Assembly: GCF_963662555.1 (NCBI RefSeq)
Contig: NZ_OY759719.1
Span: 2,624,985-2,688,984 of the forward strand
Length of the DNA: 64,000 nt
Source of the DNA: Thiomicrorhabdus sp.
GTDB taxonomy: Bacteria > Pseudomonadota > Gammaproteobacteria > Thiomicrospirales > Thiomicrospiraceae
Direction of reading: 5' to 3'
Shown here piece after piece: positions 20,173 to 28,968 of this stretch (positions are counted from its first letter, which is position 1; each line of letters begins with the position of its first letter). Position numbers and translations under genes: made by a program. The notes under the pieces were generated by a model. The model was not told the origin of the DNA. It did no database searches and saw nothing but the letters and a program-made list of their open reading frames with translations.

Positions 20173-20435
20173 GGGTACCTCGACTAACCCTTAATGAATT
20201 CAGGCAACGCCAAGTTAGCCATATCAAGGCGTGAAGATGAAGGAATGTCTAAACCTTGCAAATCTTCACTACGTAGAGATGGTTAACTTGGCTAAGCCCC
20301 TACGGGCGGGGTTTAAAGGCCTCTTCTTCTTTGTTATGAATCTTGACCTTAGAATAACTAAGGTCGGCGTTTCATGCCTTGAATAAGAGGCCTTTAAATC
20401 CCGCTGAACTTTACCAGGGGTTAATCGAGGTGCCC
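20173..20435 (+). ncRNA. Candidate multi-branched structured RNA upstream of pdxH
   Basis: The gap between parE and pdxH folds into one closed structure. Outer stem P1 pairs 20173-20192 with 20416-20435. Inside it P2 pairs 20209-20222 with 20279-20292, with a perfect inner helix GTGAAGAT/ATCTTCAC (20231-20238, 20262-20269). P3 is GCCC/GGGC (20296-20299, 20304-20307). P4 pairs 20308-20325 with 20385-20402, with inner helix GACCTTAG/CTAAGGTC (20345-20352, 20358-20365). Read as plus-strand RNA, four helix differences are G-U pairs, while the minus strand would have A-C mismatches there; one P1 position is C-A. The element ends 35 bases before pdxH. It may be a leader RNA, a free RNA or a palindromic mobile repeat. 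Confidence 0.5.
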
Positions 20436-20470
20436 ACATAACAATTAATTCAAAATGATATCACATTATT

Positions 20471-21136
20471 ATGCCAAATCGAGACTACCATCAAGAACGT
20501 CGTGAATACGACCTTAAACAACTTGCTAGAGAAGAGCTTTCGCTTGACCCTTTTGTGCAATTTTCACACTGGATGGATGAAGCTGTAACACAACAAATTA
20601 TAGACCCTACCGCCATGTCCGTGGCCACTGTAGATAACAATCACAAGCCACATAGCCGCGTTGTATTATTAAAAGAAGTCGATGACAGCGGCTTTGTTTT
20701 CTACACGCATTATGACAGTGCTAAAGGTCAGCAAATTGAAAACAACCCGCATGCATGTTTACTATTTTTTTGGCCGCAATTAGATCAACAAATTCGTATT
20801 GAGGGAACCTTAGAAAAAATTTCTAGGCAACAATCTGAGGCGTATTTTCACTCACGCCCAAGAGACAGTCAGCTGGCGGCGGCAAGCTCAACTCAGAGCA
20901 CAATTGTTCCTGGACGTAAAACTTTGGAAATGAACTACTCTATTCAAGAAGCAGAGTACGAACATATTGAGGTGCCTTGTCCAGATCATTGGGGTGGTTA
21001 TCGTTTGGTGCCTAATCAATTTGAATTTTGGCAAGGACGTCCAAATAGACTGCATGATCGCTTTACTTATACTCTAGAAAAACATCATCCAGACACAAAT
21101 CACCAGGCCTGGTTAATTGAACGTTTAGCACCTTAA
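20471..21136 (+). CDS. pdxH: Pyridoxamine 5'-phosphate oxidase
   Basis: FMN-dependent oxidation of pyridoxine- or pyridoxamine-5'-phosphate to pyridoxal 5'-phosphate, the last step of vitamin B6 synthesis and salvage. The 221 residues contain the N-terminal MPNRDYHQERREYDLKQL, DPTAMSVATVD, SRVVLLKEVDDSGFVFYTHYDSAKG, LLFFWPQLDQQIRIEG, SRPRDSQLAAASSTQS, and the C-terminal FEFWQGRPNRLHDRF. All are family signatures with FMN and PLP contacts. The gene begins 35 bases after the structured element. An iterated palindrome encodes Gln-Ala-Trp near its end. The ung gene follows 22 bases later. Confidence 0.96.
   Translation: MPNRDYHQERREYDLKQLAREELSLDPFVQFSHWMDEAVTQQIIDPTAMSVATVDNNHKPHSRVVLLKEVDDSGFVFYTHYDSAKGQQIENNPHACLLFFWPQLDQQIRIEGTLEKISRQQSEAYFHSRPRDSQLAAASSTQSTIVPGRKTLEMNYSIQEAEYEHIEVPCPDHWGGYRLVPNQFEFWQGRPNRLHDRFTYTLEKHHPDTNHQAWLIERLAP
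21102..21113. repeat. ACCAGGCCTGGT palindrome, coding copy in pdxH
   Basis: Exact core followed by TAA on the right (GGTTAA). It encodes HQAWL near the PdxH C-terminus. Confidence 0.85.
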
Positions 21137-21158
21137 TGTATTCATTGGAAAACAAAAA

Positions 21159-21851
21159 ATGATAAACAGTGACAGCAATATAAAACTAGATTCAAGCTGG
21201 CTATCTTATCTAGAAAAAGAATTTAACCAACCTTACATGCAAGCTCTCAAAGCTTTTTTGGTTAATGAAAAAGATCAAGGTAAAACTATTTTACCTAAAG
21301 GTAATCAGTGGTTTAATGCCTTAAATAGCACGCCACTAGAATCTGTTAAAGTGGTTATTTTAGGGCAAGATCCATACCCAACTGTAGGCCATGCTCATGG
21401 TTTGTGTTTTTCTGTTCAACCGGAGGTTAAACCCTTACCTAAATCCTTATTAAATATTAATAAGGAGCTTGCAGATGATTTAGGTGTAAACAACCAGCAC
21501 ACAGGTAATTTACAACCCTGGGCAGAGCAAGGTGTTCTATTGCTCAACGCAGTGTTGACCGTAGAAGCTGGTAAAACAAATGCTCATCAAAACAAAGGTT
21601 GGGAACAGTTTACCGATGCTGTGATTCAAACGATTAATGACCAAACTGAACACACCGTTTTTATACTTTGGGGAGCTTACGCCCAGAAAAAAGGCAAAAT
21701 GATTGATAGAAACAAACACCTTGTTATCGAAAGCCCACACCCTTCTCCACTTTCGGCTTATCGTGGTTTTTTTGGTAGTAAGCCTTTTTCGAAGGCCAAT
21801 CAATATCTACTAGAAAACCATCGTTCAGCAATTGATTGGCAGCTACCTTAA
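21159..21851 (+). CDS. ung: Uracil-DNA glycosylase
   Basis: Family 1 UDG, removing uracil from DNA in base excision repair. The water-activating motif is VVILGQDPYPTVGHAHGLCFSV, LLLNAVLTVEAG follows, and the leucine-loop motif is ESPHPSPLSAYRGFFGSKPFSKAN. The 230-residue length is typical. It lies 22 bases after pdxH in the same direction and converges on the second stator cluster. Its stop codon sits in an 11-bp arm (21845-21855) that is inverted at 21910-21920 around the stop of the converging gene. Confidence 0.97.
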   Translation: MINSDSNIKLDSSWLSYLEKEFNQPYMQALKAFLVNEKDQGKTILPKGNQWFNALNSTPLESVKVVILGQDPYPTVGHAHGLCFSVQPEVKPLPKSLLNINKELADDLGVNNQHTGNLQPWAEQGVLLLNAVLTVEAGKTNAHQNKGWEQFTDAVIQTINDQTEHTVFILWGAYAQKKGKMIDRNKHLVIESPHPSPLSAYRGFFGSKPFSKANQYLLENHRSAIDWQLP

Positions 21852-21913
21852 AAAAGATTTTGCTCTTTGGTTAAGCTTATATCTCTGACAACTTAGCAAA
21901 CCGCTACCATTTT

Positions 21914-22597
21914 TTAAGGTGTGTTATTTTTTTGAAAGCCTGCGGTAATTAATACATTTACACGTCTATTTAAACGTTTACCTTCTATAGTATCGTTGTT
22001 TGCTATAGGCTGCCATTCACCATAACCCGATACCGAAAATAGCTTGGCAGGTAAACCACTTTGCTCATACAGCGCCTGCATTACAGATTGTGCTCTTAAG
22101 GTACTTAAAAAAAAGTTATTTCGTAATCTAGAACGTGGATCAATCTTATCATCATCGGTATAGCCTTCTACCATAATTTCTGGCACCCATAGCATTCCGT
22201 CGGCTTTAGCACGTTTTATTACTTCACGGTTCTGAGCAGATTGTTCAATATTAAATAACGGGGTCTTATTTAGTAATTTGCTCATAACAGCAAGCTCTTT
22301 TTGTAATTTTGCGGTTGGTGTAAATTGCCCGCTTTCAAAAGCATTGTCACTTTGAATGGTTAACAACACACCTCTAGCCGTTCGCTTAATTTTTATAACT
22401 TGTAAGTTCTGTTGCTCAGCTTCTGTTTCTAATACCTGGTAACTCTGTGTAATTTGTTTATCAACCCACTTTTCTATTTTGGTAATTTCACCCTTATTTA
22501 TAGCGATGGTCATAATAAAAAACGTAATCAATAAGGTAACTACATCACCAAAAGCCAATAACCAAGCCGATCTTGCTCGCTCCATCACCACATTCAT
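21914..22597 (-). CDS. MotB-type OmpA-domain membrane protein, ion-site Asp present
   Basis: 227 residues: one N-terminal membrane helix, SAWLLAFGDVVTLLITFFIM, with Asp18 at the position of the MotB ion-binding aspartate, then a linker and a peptidoglycan-binding OmpA/MotB domain (EIMVEGYTDDDKIDPRSRLRNNFFLSTLRAQSVM, then NRRVNVLI). The start ATG overlaps the stop of the preceding gene (ATGA), so translation is coupled. It is the third gene of a MotA-type/MotB-type/MotB-type set following plsC. Function as part of a stator or another ion-driven, PomAB-like machine is inferred from family and order. Confidence 0.85.
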   Translation of the reverse strand: MNVVMERARSAWLLAFGDVVTLLITFFIMTIAINKGEITKIEKWVDKQITQSYQVLETEAEQQNLQVIKIKRTARGVLLTIQSDNAFESGQFTPTAKLQKELAVMSKLLNKTPLFNIEQSAQNREVIKRAKADGMLWVPEIMVEGYTDDDKIDPRSRLRNNFFLSTLRAQSVMQALYEQSGLPAKLFSVSGYGEWQPIANNDTIEGKRLNRRVNVLITAGFQKNNTP

Positions 22598-23409
22598 GAC
22601 GTTATCTCTTGGGTTATCGGAGCCTCATTCAATTCATCGTTATTCTGTTTAGAAGCATCTCTTATAATGGGTTGTAGATAAATCTCAATACGTCTATTCT
22701 GTGGATCTTGCGGGTTTTGTGTTAATGGGTGAAAACTGCCATAGCCAGAAATAGCAAACATTGATTTTGGCAGGCCTGTATGAATTCTTAACCACTCCAT
22801 CATCGCATAGGCTCTAAAAGTACTCAGTTCAACATTGTTTTTAAAACGTGCATTTGCCGCCATAGGGTAAGAATCTGTATGACCTTCAATGCGAATTAAA
22901 AATTGCACCTTAGCACCAGAGACTTCTATGCCTTTAATGAGTTTACGATTACGTTCTGTAAAGTGCTCTAAATCTAAAGCCAAAATAACATTAGCTATAT
23001 TCTGTAAATAGGGTAAATAACGTGGGTTAATTTTGGCACGAGCAGATTCAAATAAAGATGCATTACTAATCAATTCAGCGGGTAGGCTTAACTGAACCCC
23101 CCTACTTAAAGAGTGATTAACTTGCAACCAACTTATCCCCTGTTTATCTATTTCAAAATTCACTTGTTTATTTAAGTTATTCACTAACTTTTGATAATTT
23201 CTTACCGGAGTTGAACCTTCCAGTTCCACTAGGCTAATCATTAAAATAAAGAACGCTAATAATGAGGTAAACAAAGAAATATAGGTAAGTAACCACATGC
23301 GATTACGTTTGATTTGCTGAACATCTGGATTATCTGAATTTACCAGGCCTGGTAAATTTGTTTTGGAATTTTTGGGTTTATTAAGTAATGAGATAAGGAG
23401 TAAGGACAT
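22594..23409 (-). CDS. MotB-type OmpA-domain membrane protein lacking the ion-site Asp
   Basis: 271 residues, start supported by AAGGAG. A single membrane helix, RMWLLTYISLFTSLLAFFILMISLVE, aligns with the MotB helix, but the ion-binding Asp is Ser45. A periplasmic OmpA/MotB domain follows (FLIRIEGHTDSYPMAANARFKNNVELSTFRAYAMMEWL, then GYGSFHPLTQNPQDPQNRRIEIYL). It starts 9 bases after the MotA-type gene and overlaps the next gene by 4 bases. Paired with a sister that keeps the Asp, it suggests a heteromeric B-subunit. The extra N-terminal cytoplasmic stretch holds a 22-bp perfect copy of the iterated palindrome. Confidence 0.85.
   Translation of the reverse strand: MSLLLISLLNKPKNSKTNLPGLVNSDNPDVQQIKRNRMWLLTYISLFTSLLAFFILMISLVELEGSTPVRNYQKLVNNLNKQVNFEIDKQGISWLQVNHSLSRGVQLSLPAELISNASLFESARAKINPRYLPYLQNIANVILALDLEHFTERNRKLIKGIEVSGAKVQFLIRIEGHTDSYPMAANARFKNNVELSTFRAYAMMEWLRIHTGLPKSMFAISGYGSFHPLTQNPQDPQNRRIEIYLQPIIRDASKQNNDELNEAPITQEITS
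23337..23358. repeat. Iterated palindrome, 22-bp perfect, inside a coding region
   Basis: Core ACCAGGCCTGGT extended by five matching bases on each side (AATTT left, AAATT right). It encodes Asn-Leu-Pro-Gly-Leu-Val-Asn in the N-terminal tail of the MotB-type gene. It is the longest coding copy in the window. Confidence 0.9.
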
Positions 23410-23418
23410 AATGGCTCC

Positions 23419-24240
23419 TTACTTTAAAGATTCTAATTTTTGTTTGGTTTTTTCATTTACAAAAGCCAATAACTGCTCTTTAACCAATAAGGTAGAAGAC
23501 GATTCTTTTAGGGCTAAAACACCTTGAATAATCATCTCATTTCTAAAGACTTCAGCATCAGTAAGTACCTTAAGTTTTCCAGCGATAGGCAAAAAAACCA
23601 AATTAGAAAATAGCACACCATAAAAGGTTGTGACCAATGCCAATCCCATCCCATTTAACAAATTGCCCAGCATATCTTGAGATTCACCACCATAAGGATT
23701 ACCCGTATCGACAACTTGAGTCGTCATCATAATAATCAATCCCATTACCGTACCCATCATGCCAAATGCAGGAGCATAAGAGGCCATATTGCCATACACT
23801 TCTTGGCAAGAAAGATGACGTAATCGCATATTAAATAAACGGTTTTCAAGACTCTGTTTGAGAATAGAAACATCGTGATAAACCAACATTTCGGTCAATG
23901 CAAATTGAAAAAAACGATCCTCAATAGAATCAATTTGGTTTTCAATTGCTAGCAAACCTTTTTGTTTTGAGAGATGACTTAAACGTACCATCTCTTCGAC
24001 CACATCACGATAAGTTGCGGGTTCAGAAGTGAGGACTTTAGCAAAGCCCTTAAAGACACAGCCAACCTGGCTGAATGGATAGTTAATGAGTATCGCCGCA
24101 AAGGTCCCTCCCAATACCAAAGCCAACCCCTGCCAATTTAAAAAGGCATAAATGAAGTGACCTTGTTGGTAATCAATCATGCTCAATATCAAAATAATTG
24201 AGCCGATTAAAATGCCTAAAATTGTCGCGATTTTACTCAT
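23419..24240 (-). CDS. MotA/PomA-type stator channel subunit
   Basis: 273 residues with the MotA/TolQ/ExbB plan: N-terminal helices ATILGILIGSIILILSMIDY and NWQGLALVLGGTFAAILINYP, a cytoplasmic loop, then APAFGMMGTVMGLIIMMT and GMGLALVTTFYGVLFSNLVFLPIAGKL. The P-A-F-G-M-M-G-T-V-M-G block is closer to PomA than to the MotA at 6.4-7.2 kb. Its start directly abuts the plsC stop codon, with no spacer, and two MotB-type genes follow, so it is the first gene of a second stator-like set. Coupling ion is unknown; PomA resemblance suggests sodium. Confidence 0.87.
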   Translation of the reverse strand: MSKIATILGILIGSIILILSMIDYQQGHFIYAFLNWQGLALVLGGTFAAILINYPFSQVGCVFKGFAKVLTSEPATYRDVVEEMVRLSHLSKQKGLLAIENQIDSIEDRFFQFALTEMLVYHDVSILKQSLENRLFNMRLRHLSCQEVYGNMASYAPAFGMMGTVMGLIIMMTTQVVDTGNPYGGESQDMLGNLLNGMGLALVTTFYGVLFSNLVFLPIAGKLKVLTDAEVFRNEMIIQGVLALKESSSTLLVKEQLLAFVNEKTKQKLESLK

Positions 24241-24996
24241 TTATGATTTGTGGTGAATCTCCTCTTTGGCATCTGCACTCGCTTGAGCAGATGATAAGTG
24301 TTGACTCAACCAACTCTCTACCTGTTGATTAATTTCGGAAGCCGACATTTCTGCCGTATCTAATGGTTTGCTGATATATACATCAATGCAACCTGGTCTC
24401 TTAATAAAACTATTTTTTGGCCAAAACTCACCGGCATTATGTGCCACCAAATATACAGGAGCTTTGGCTTTGGAGGCCAACATTGCCCCCCCAATATTAA
24501 TTTTGCCCAATTCACCCGCAGGCATTCTTGTGCCCTCTGGGAAAACTACCACCCAATCGCCTTGCTCTAAGCGTTCAACGCCTTCACTCACCAACTGGTT
24601 TAAAGCCTTTCTACCAGCGGCTCTATCAATGGCAATCGGGTTTAGCAACGCCATACCCCAACCAAAAAAAGGCACTTTTAACAGTTCTCTTTTTAAAACA
24701 TAAGCTTGACGCGGAAAAATAGCCTGAAATGCAAAGGTTTCCCATGCCGATTCATGTCTAGCAAGGATTAAGCCAGCCGTATTGTTATTAATATTTTCGG
24801 CGCCGTGCACACGGTATTTCACACCGCAAGTCCAACGCACCCAAACCACACAAAAACGAGCCCAGTAATGCATAAATTGATAACGGGTAGCAAATGAGAA
24901 TGGACGCGTAAATTGTCCCAAAACTGAGAATAAAATAAGCGTTGTTATCTGTCCAATCGAAAATAAAACAGAACGAAAAAACCAAATGATTTTCAT
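24241..24996 (-). CDS. plsC: 1-acyl-sn-glycerol-3-phosphate acyltransferase
   Basis: Inner-membrane enzyme that acylates lysophosphatidic acid to phosphatidic acid in phospholipid synthesis. It has an N-terminal hydrophobic helix (FRSVLFSIGQITTLILFSVLG), the acyltransferase histidine in LARHESAWETF (an H-x4-E form, common in proteobacterial paralogues, instead of H-x4-D), and the phosphate-binding FPEGTRMPAGE. Length is 251 residues. It overlaps gmhB by 4 bases, in the gammaproteobacterial order glyQ-glyS-gmhB-plsC. Confidence 0.92.
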   Translation of the reverse strand: MKIIWFFRSVLFSIGQITTLILFSVLGQFTRPFSFATRYQFMHYWARFCVVWVRWTCGVKYRVHGAENINNNTAGLILARHESAWETFAFQAIFPRQAYVLKRELLKVPFFGWGMALLNPIAIDRAAGRKALNQLVSEGVERLEQGDWVVVFPEGTRMPAGELGKINIGGAMLASKAKAPVYLVAHNAGEFWPKNSFIKRPGCIDVYISKPLDTAEMSASEINQQVESWLSQHLSSAQASADAKEEIHHKS

Positions 24997-25526
24997 GCTA
25001 ATAAAGCCTCCACAACTTCATTTAAACTTTCATAAACGGGTACATTTTTTAATGAATCATCATCACTAGCTAGAGTTCTTTGGCCCTTGCCTGTTTTCAC
25101 CAAATAAGGCTGCATACCCATTGCTTTAGCTACTTTAATATCCGCTAGAGTGTCACCAATCATAGGTGCATTTTGTAAACTACAATTAAAGCGTTTTTCT
25201 ATGGCTTTTAGCATGCCTGTAGCCGGTTTCCTTGCAGGTGAATTATCATCCGACAAGTAAGGAGCATAGCTAATCCAATCCACTTTATCACCATCAAGTA
25301 GCGTTACAAATTTTAGATGCATTTCACTTAAAGTCTGACGAGAATAATATCCCCGTTTAATACCAGATTGATTGGTCGCTACAGCGACAATCCAGCCCGC
25401 TTTTTTTAAACGTTTTATCGCCTCAATACTACCAGGAATTGGCAACCATTCAGCGGCTGACTTAATAAAATCGTCCGAATCCTCGTTGATAACCCCATCA
25501 CGATCTAAAACAATAATTTTAGTCAT
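24993..25526 (-). CDS. gmhB: D-glycero-beta-D-manno-heptose-1,7-bisphosphate 7-phosphatase
   Basis: HAD-family phosphatase of ADP-heptose (LPS inner core) synthesis. Motif I is the DRDGVIN of MTKIIVLDRDGVINEDSDDF, TNQSGI is motif II, and MIGDTLADIKVAKAMGM gives motif IV. The family's zinc-loop cysteines (C-x-H-x-C type) are not evident: residues around YAPYLSDDNSPARKPATGM show no cysteine cluster, so this may be a zinc-free variant. Length is 177 residues. Neighbours glyS and plsC support the assignment. The start follows AAGGTT. Confidence 0.88.
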   Translation of the reverse strand: MTKIIVLDRDGVINEDSDDFIKSAAEWLPIPGSIEAIKRLKKAGWIVAVATNQSGIKRGYYSRQTLSEMHLKFVTLLDGDKVDWISYAPYLSDDNSPARKPATGMLKAIEKRFNCSLQNAPMIGDTLADIKVAKAMGMQPYLVKTGKGQRTLASDDDSLKNVPVYESLNEVVEALLA

Positions 25527-25614
25527 TACTAACCTTGTTCTTTGTCTAAAATTGATTATCTAATTAATCTTCCAAATTATTTAATCTTTATAATTATTTA
25601 ATCTGTTTTTTAAT

Positions 25615-25640
25615 ATAAAAACTCCCGCAAAAGCGGGAGT
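25615..25640 (-). terminator. Rho-independent terminator of glyQS
   Basis: ACTCCCGC and GCGGGAGT form a perfect 8-bp GC-rich stem with a 4-base loop. The minus strand continues TTTTTATATT. It lies 44 bases after the glyS stop, so gmhB downstream needs read-through or its own promoter in the AT-rich 25527-25614. Confidence 0.87.
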
Positions 25641-25683
25641 TTCATTTCAGAGCTATGATAATCAAAATCTAATCATAAACTCA

Positions 25684-27756
25684 TTACAAACGTGAAATGT
25701 CTGCTACTTGCAAGAATAGCTGATAAATCTGATTTAATAACGCTAAACGGTTTTGTTTAACCGCTTCATCATCGGCCATAACCATAACATCATCAAAGAA
25801 TGTATCTACGGCATCACGAATCGTTGCTAATTCAGAAATCGCAGTAATGTAGTCTCGCCCGGCAATATGATCACTAACCGTCTCACGTAAAGCGTCTAAA
25901 GCATTCCACAAATTTGTTTCAGCTTTTTCGGTAAATAAATCCGTATTTACCGTTTCAGCAATTGGTGTTTCTACTTTTTTCAAGATATTACTAATACGCT
26001 TATTGGCCGCACTTAAACTCTCTGCACCTTCCATCTGACTAAATTGCTTAACTGCTGCAATACGTTTTGCAAAATCAATCGGGTGAGCAGGACGACACAC
26101 TCGTACCGCTTCAAATTGCTCGGCAGAAATACCTTGATCAGCGTAATAGGCTCGTAAACGACTGACAACAAAGTCGTAAATATCATCAACCAGCTTATCC
26201 GTCACTTCCACTTTTTCATGGAGTTCTAAACTAAATTGAATCAATAGACGTAAATCTAAATCTAGATTCTTTTCAATCATAATACGCAGTAAACCAAGTG
26301 CCGCACGACGTAAAGCAAATGGGTCTTTATCACCGGTAGGAATTTGCCCTACGCCGTAAATACCCGTAATGGTATCCAGTTTATCGGCAATCGCTAAAGC
26401 TTGAGCCACACCCGATTCAGGCAAAGCATCACCCGCAAAACGTGGCTGATATTGTGCATCAATTGCTTCAGCAACTTGAGCGTCTTCATTTTGAGCGGTA
26501 GCGTAATAACGCCCCATTACACCTTGTAAATCTGGGAATTCACCCACCATTTCAGACATTAAATCACATTTTGATAAACGTGCCGCTCTTTCACACAAAG
26601 CACCATCAACCCCTAAAGGTTTACCAATTTTTACAGCAAGGGTTTCAAGCCTTTCAACTTTATCAAACAAAGTGCCTAACTGTTGTTGGAAAACGACGGT
26701 TTTCAAACGCGGTAAAAAATCATCTAATGGGTTTTTACGGTCTTGATCCCAAAAGAATTTTGCATCTGCCAAACGTGGTCGAATAACACGCTCATTACCA
26801 TATTTAACAGAAGCAGGATTAGAGCTTTCAATGTTACTGATGGTAATAAAATTAGCCATTAATTTGCCGTCACTGTCTAACATGTGAAAGTATTTTTGGT
26901 GGCCAGCCATTGCTGATACTAATGCTTCGGAAGGTACGGTTAAGAAGGTCACATCAAACTCGCCTACCACCGCAGTTGGCCATTCATTAAGTGCCGTGAC
27001 TTCTTCTAATAAATCAGCATCAATCACCGCAGTACCACCTGCTTTCTGTGCTACATCATTGACTTGTTGTTCAATACGAGCTGAACGTTTTTCAAAGTCA
27101 GCTAACACATAACCTTCGGTTTCTAGTTTAGTCACGTACTCTTCAGGTTTTGAAATAGTTAGCAGGCCTGGTGCATGAAAGCGATGCCCTTTAGTTGTGT
27201 TAGAGGTTTGATGACCAAGAATTGTCGCTGGCACTACTTCACTGCCCAACATCATTAACGCCCAATGCACAGGTCGTACAAACTCAACATCAGAACTACC
27301 CCAACGCATACGTTTTGGAATTGGCAGTTTAGCTAAAGATTGATTAACAATGTCGCCTAAAAGCTCAGTGGCTGGTTGACCTTTTTGTTCAAGGTTATAA
27401 GCCATCCAGGTGCCTTTATCGGTTTCGATTTCAATCAAATCAGCCACTGTTGCACCACAACCACGGGCAAAACCTTGTAACGCTTTTGTTGGATTACCAT
27501 CAGCATCAAAACCTGCTTTTTTGGCAGGACCTTTGCGTTCAACTACTTTATCGTCTTGCTTTAATTGCATCGAATCAATCATCACCGCTAAACGACGAGG
27601 AGCCGCATAAATAGTGACATCGCCATAGCTTAGCTCTGCTTCTTGCAGGCCTGCTTCAATACCACTCGCAAATGCATTGGCTAATTTTTTAAGGGCTTTA
27701 GGAGGAAGTTCTTCTGTTCCGATTTCGACTAAAAATGTTTCAGTATTGACGCTCAT
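25684..27756 (-). CDS. glyS: Glycyl-tRNA synthetase beta subunit
   Basis: Beta chain of the tetrameric alpha2beta2 glycyl-tRNA synthetase, contributing tRNA binding. The 690 residues start with TFLVEIGTEELPPKALKKLA, contain RRLAVMIDSMQ, ERKGPAKKAGFD, LPIPKRMRWG and FVRPVHWALMMLG, and end in an anticodon-binding domain with FFDDVMVMADDEAVKQNRLALL. Its ATG overlaps the glyQ stop as TAATG, indicating coupled translation. One CAGGCCTGGT near copy lies at 27163-27172 and another AGGCCT palindrome, GCAGGCCTGC, at 27645-27654. Confidence 0.97.
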   Translation of the reverse strand: MSVNTETFLVEIGTEELPPKALKKLANAFASGIEAGLQEAELSYGDVTIYAAPRRLAVMIDSMQLKQDDKVVERKGPAKKAGFDADGNPTKALQGFARGCGATVADLIEIETDKGTWMAYNLEQKGQPATELLGDIVNQSLAKLPIPKRMRWGSSDVEFVRPVHWALMMLGSEVVPATILGHQTSNTTKGHRFHAPGLLTISKPEEYVTKLETEGYVLADFEKRSARIEQQVNDVAQKAGGTAVIDADLLEEVTALNEWPTAVVGEFDVTFLTVPSEALVSAMAGHQKYFHMLDSDGKLMANFITISNIESSNPASVKYGNERVIRPRLADAKFFWDQDRKNPLDDFLPRLKTVVFQQQLGTLFDKVERLETLAVKIGKPLGVDGALCERAARLSKCDLMSEMVGEFPDLQGVMGRYYATAQNEDAQVAEAIDAQYQPRFAGDALPESGVAQALAIADKLDTITGIYGVGQIPTGDKDPFALRRAALGLLRIMIEKNLDLDLRLLIQFSLELHEKVEVTDKLVDDIYDFVVSRLRAYYADQGISAEQFEAVRVCRPAHPIDFAKRIAAVKQFSQMEGAESLSAANKRISNILKKVETPIAETVNTDLFTEKAETNLWNALDALRETVSDHIAGRDYITAISELATIRDAVDTFFDDVMVMADDEAVKQNRLALLNQIYQLFLQVADISRL

Positions 27757-28682
27757 TATTTAGCCTCCTGAGATTGATCTTTTACTAGCGGGAATCCTAA
27801 TGCTTCACGCCCCTCATAATAAGATTCAGCAATTTGCTTTGCCATAGTTCGCACACGCCCAATAAAACGTGCACGCTCAGTCACACTAATTGCGTGACGA
27901 GCGTCTAACATATTGAATGCGTGAGAGGCTTTTAACACTTGTTCATAAGCCGGAAGAGGCAATTTATCTTCAACCAATTTTGCAAAAATCTGTTCACACT
28001 CATCAAAGGTACGGAACAAGATTGCGGTATCGGCTTTTTCAAAGTTGTAAGTAGACATCTCAACTTCGTTTTGATGAAACACATCACCATAAGTGACTTT
28101 TCCGCCTGGACCATCTACCCAAACTAAATCGTAAACCGAATCAACCCCTTGCAAATACATAGCAATACGCTCAAGACCATATGTGATTTCACCGGTAACA
28201 GGTCGGCATTCTAAGCCACCGACTTGTTGGAAGTAAGTAAACTGTGTCACTTCCATGCCATTCATCCATACTTCCCAACCAAGCCCCCAGGCCCCTAAAG
28301 TCGGTGATTCCCAATTATCTTCAACAAAACGAATATCATGCTCAAGCGGATCAACACCCATGACTTTCAAAGACTCAAGATACAACTCTTGGATATTATC
28401 TGGTGATGGCTTTAGCATCACCTGAAATTGATAATAGTGCTGCAAACGGTTTGGGTTTTCACCATAACGACCGTCGGTTGGACGACGACATGGCTGAACA
28501 TAGGCCGCACGCCATGGCTCTGGGCCAATTGATCTTAAAAATGTAGATGGGTGAAAAGTACCCGCCCCCATTTCATTATCATAGGGCTGCATTACTACAC
28601 AACCTTGTTCTGCCCAGTAGGCCTGAAGAGACTGAATTAATCCCTGAAACGTGCGAATATCTGTTGCTGCTTGTGCCGACAC
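27756..28682 (-). CDS. glyQ: Glycyl-tRNA synthetase alpha subunit
   Basis: Catalytic subunit forming glycyl-adenylate. Characteristic sequence is [47 protein letters not shown], then [29 protein letters not shown]. The open frame extends to 28784, but those extra 34 codons are not family-like. GTG at 28682 has AGAGG eight bases upstream and gives the expected 308 residues, so I chose it. No T-box is visible in the 28683-28968 leader, as expected outside Firmicutes. Confidence 0.95.
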   Translation of the reverse strand: MSAQAATDIRTFQGLIQSLQAYWAEQGCVVMQPYDNEMGAGTFHPSTFLRSIGPEPWRAAYVQPCRRPTDGRYGENPNRLQHYYQFQVMLKPSPDNIQELYLESLKVMGVDPLEHDIRFVEDNWESPTLGAWGLGWEVWMNGMEVTQFTYFQQVGGLECRPVTGEITYGLERIAMYLQGVDSVYDLVWVDGPGGKVTYGDVFHQNEVEMSTYNFEKADTAILFRTFDECEQIFAKLVEDKLPLPAYEQVLKASHAFNMLDARHAISVTERARFIGRVRTMAKQIAESYYEGREALGFPLVKDQSQEAK

Positions 28683-28968
28683 AGTCAAAACCTCTTTAAA
28701 GAATATCTTGTGAAACCTTTGCAAAAGTATATTCACTCCTACAAAGTTCTCATTGTCTTTCAAACCTTGCTTATTGAGTTTCAATTCGTTGTAAAATCAA
28801 ATAGTTCAAAAACAAGATTTTTGGTTAAAAAATTTGCGTAATTATAACGTATTTTGTATTGTCAAAAATGACCAAAAACGGCTAACCTCTACTTTTTTAA
28901 CGAAAATACCTTCTTCTTAAAATCGAACCGTTTGTTAATAGGATTAAACAACACATAAAGGCTAAATA

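Noticed and set aside
20144-20227. N-terminal extension of ParE from the upstream open frame
   Set aside because: The extra residues are unlike ParE; the GTG at 20143 has a ribosome site and gives the family length, and the extension runs into the structured element.
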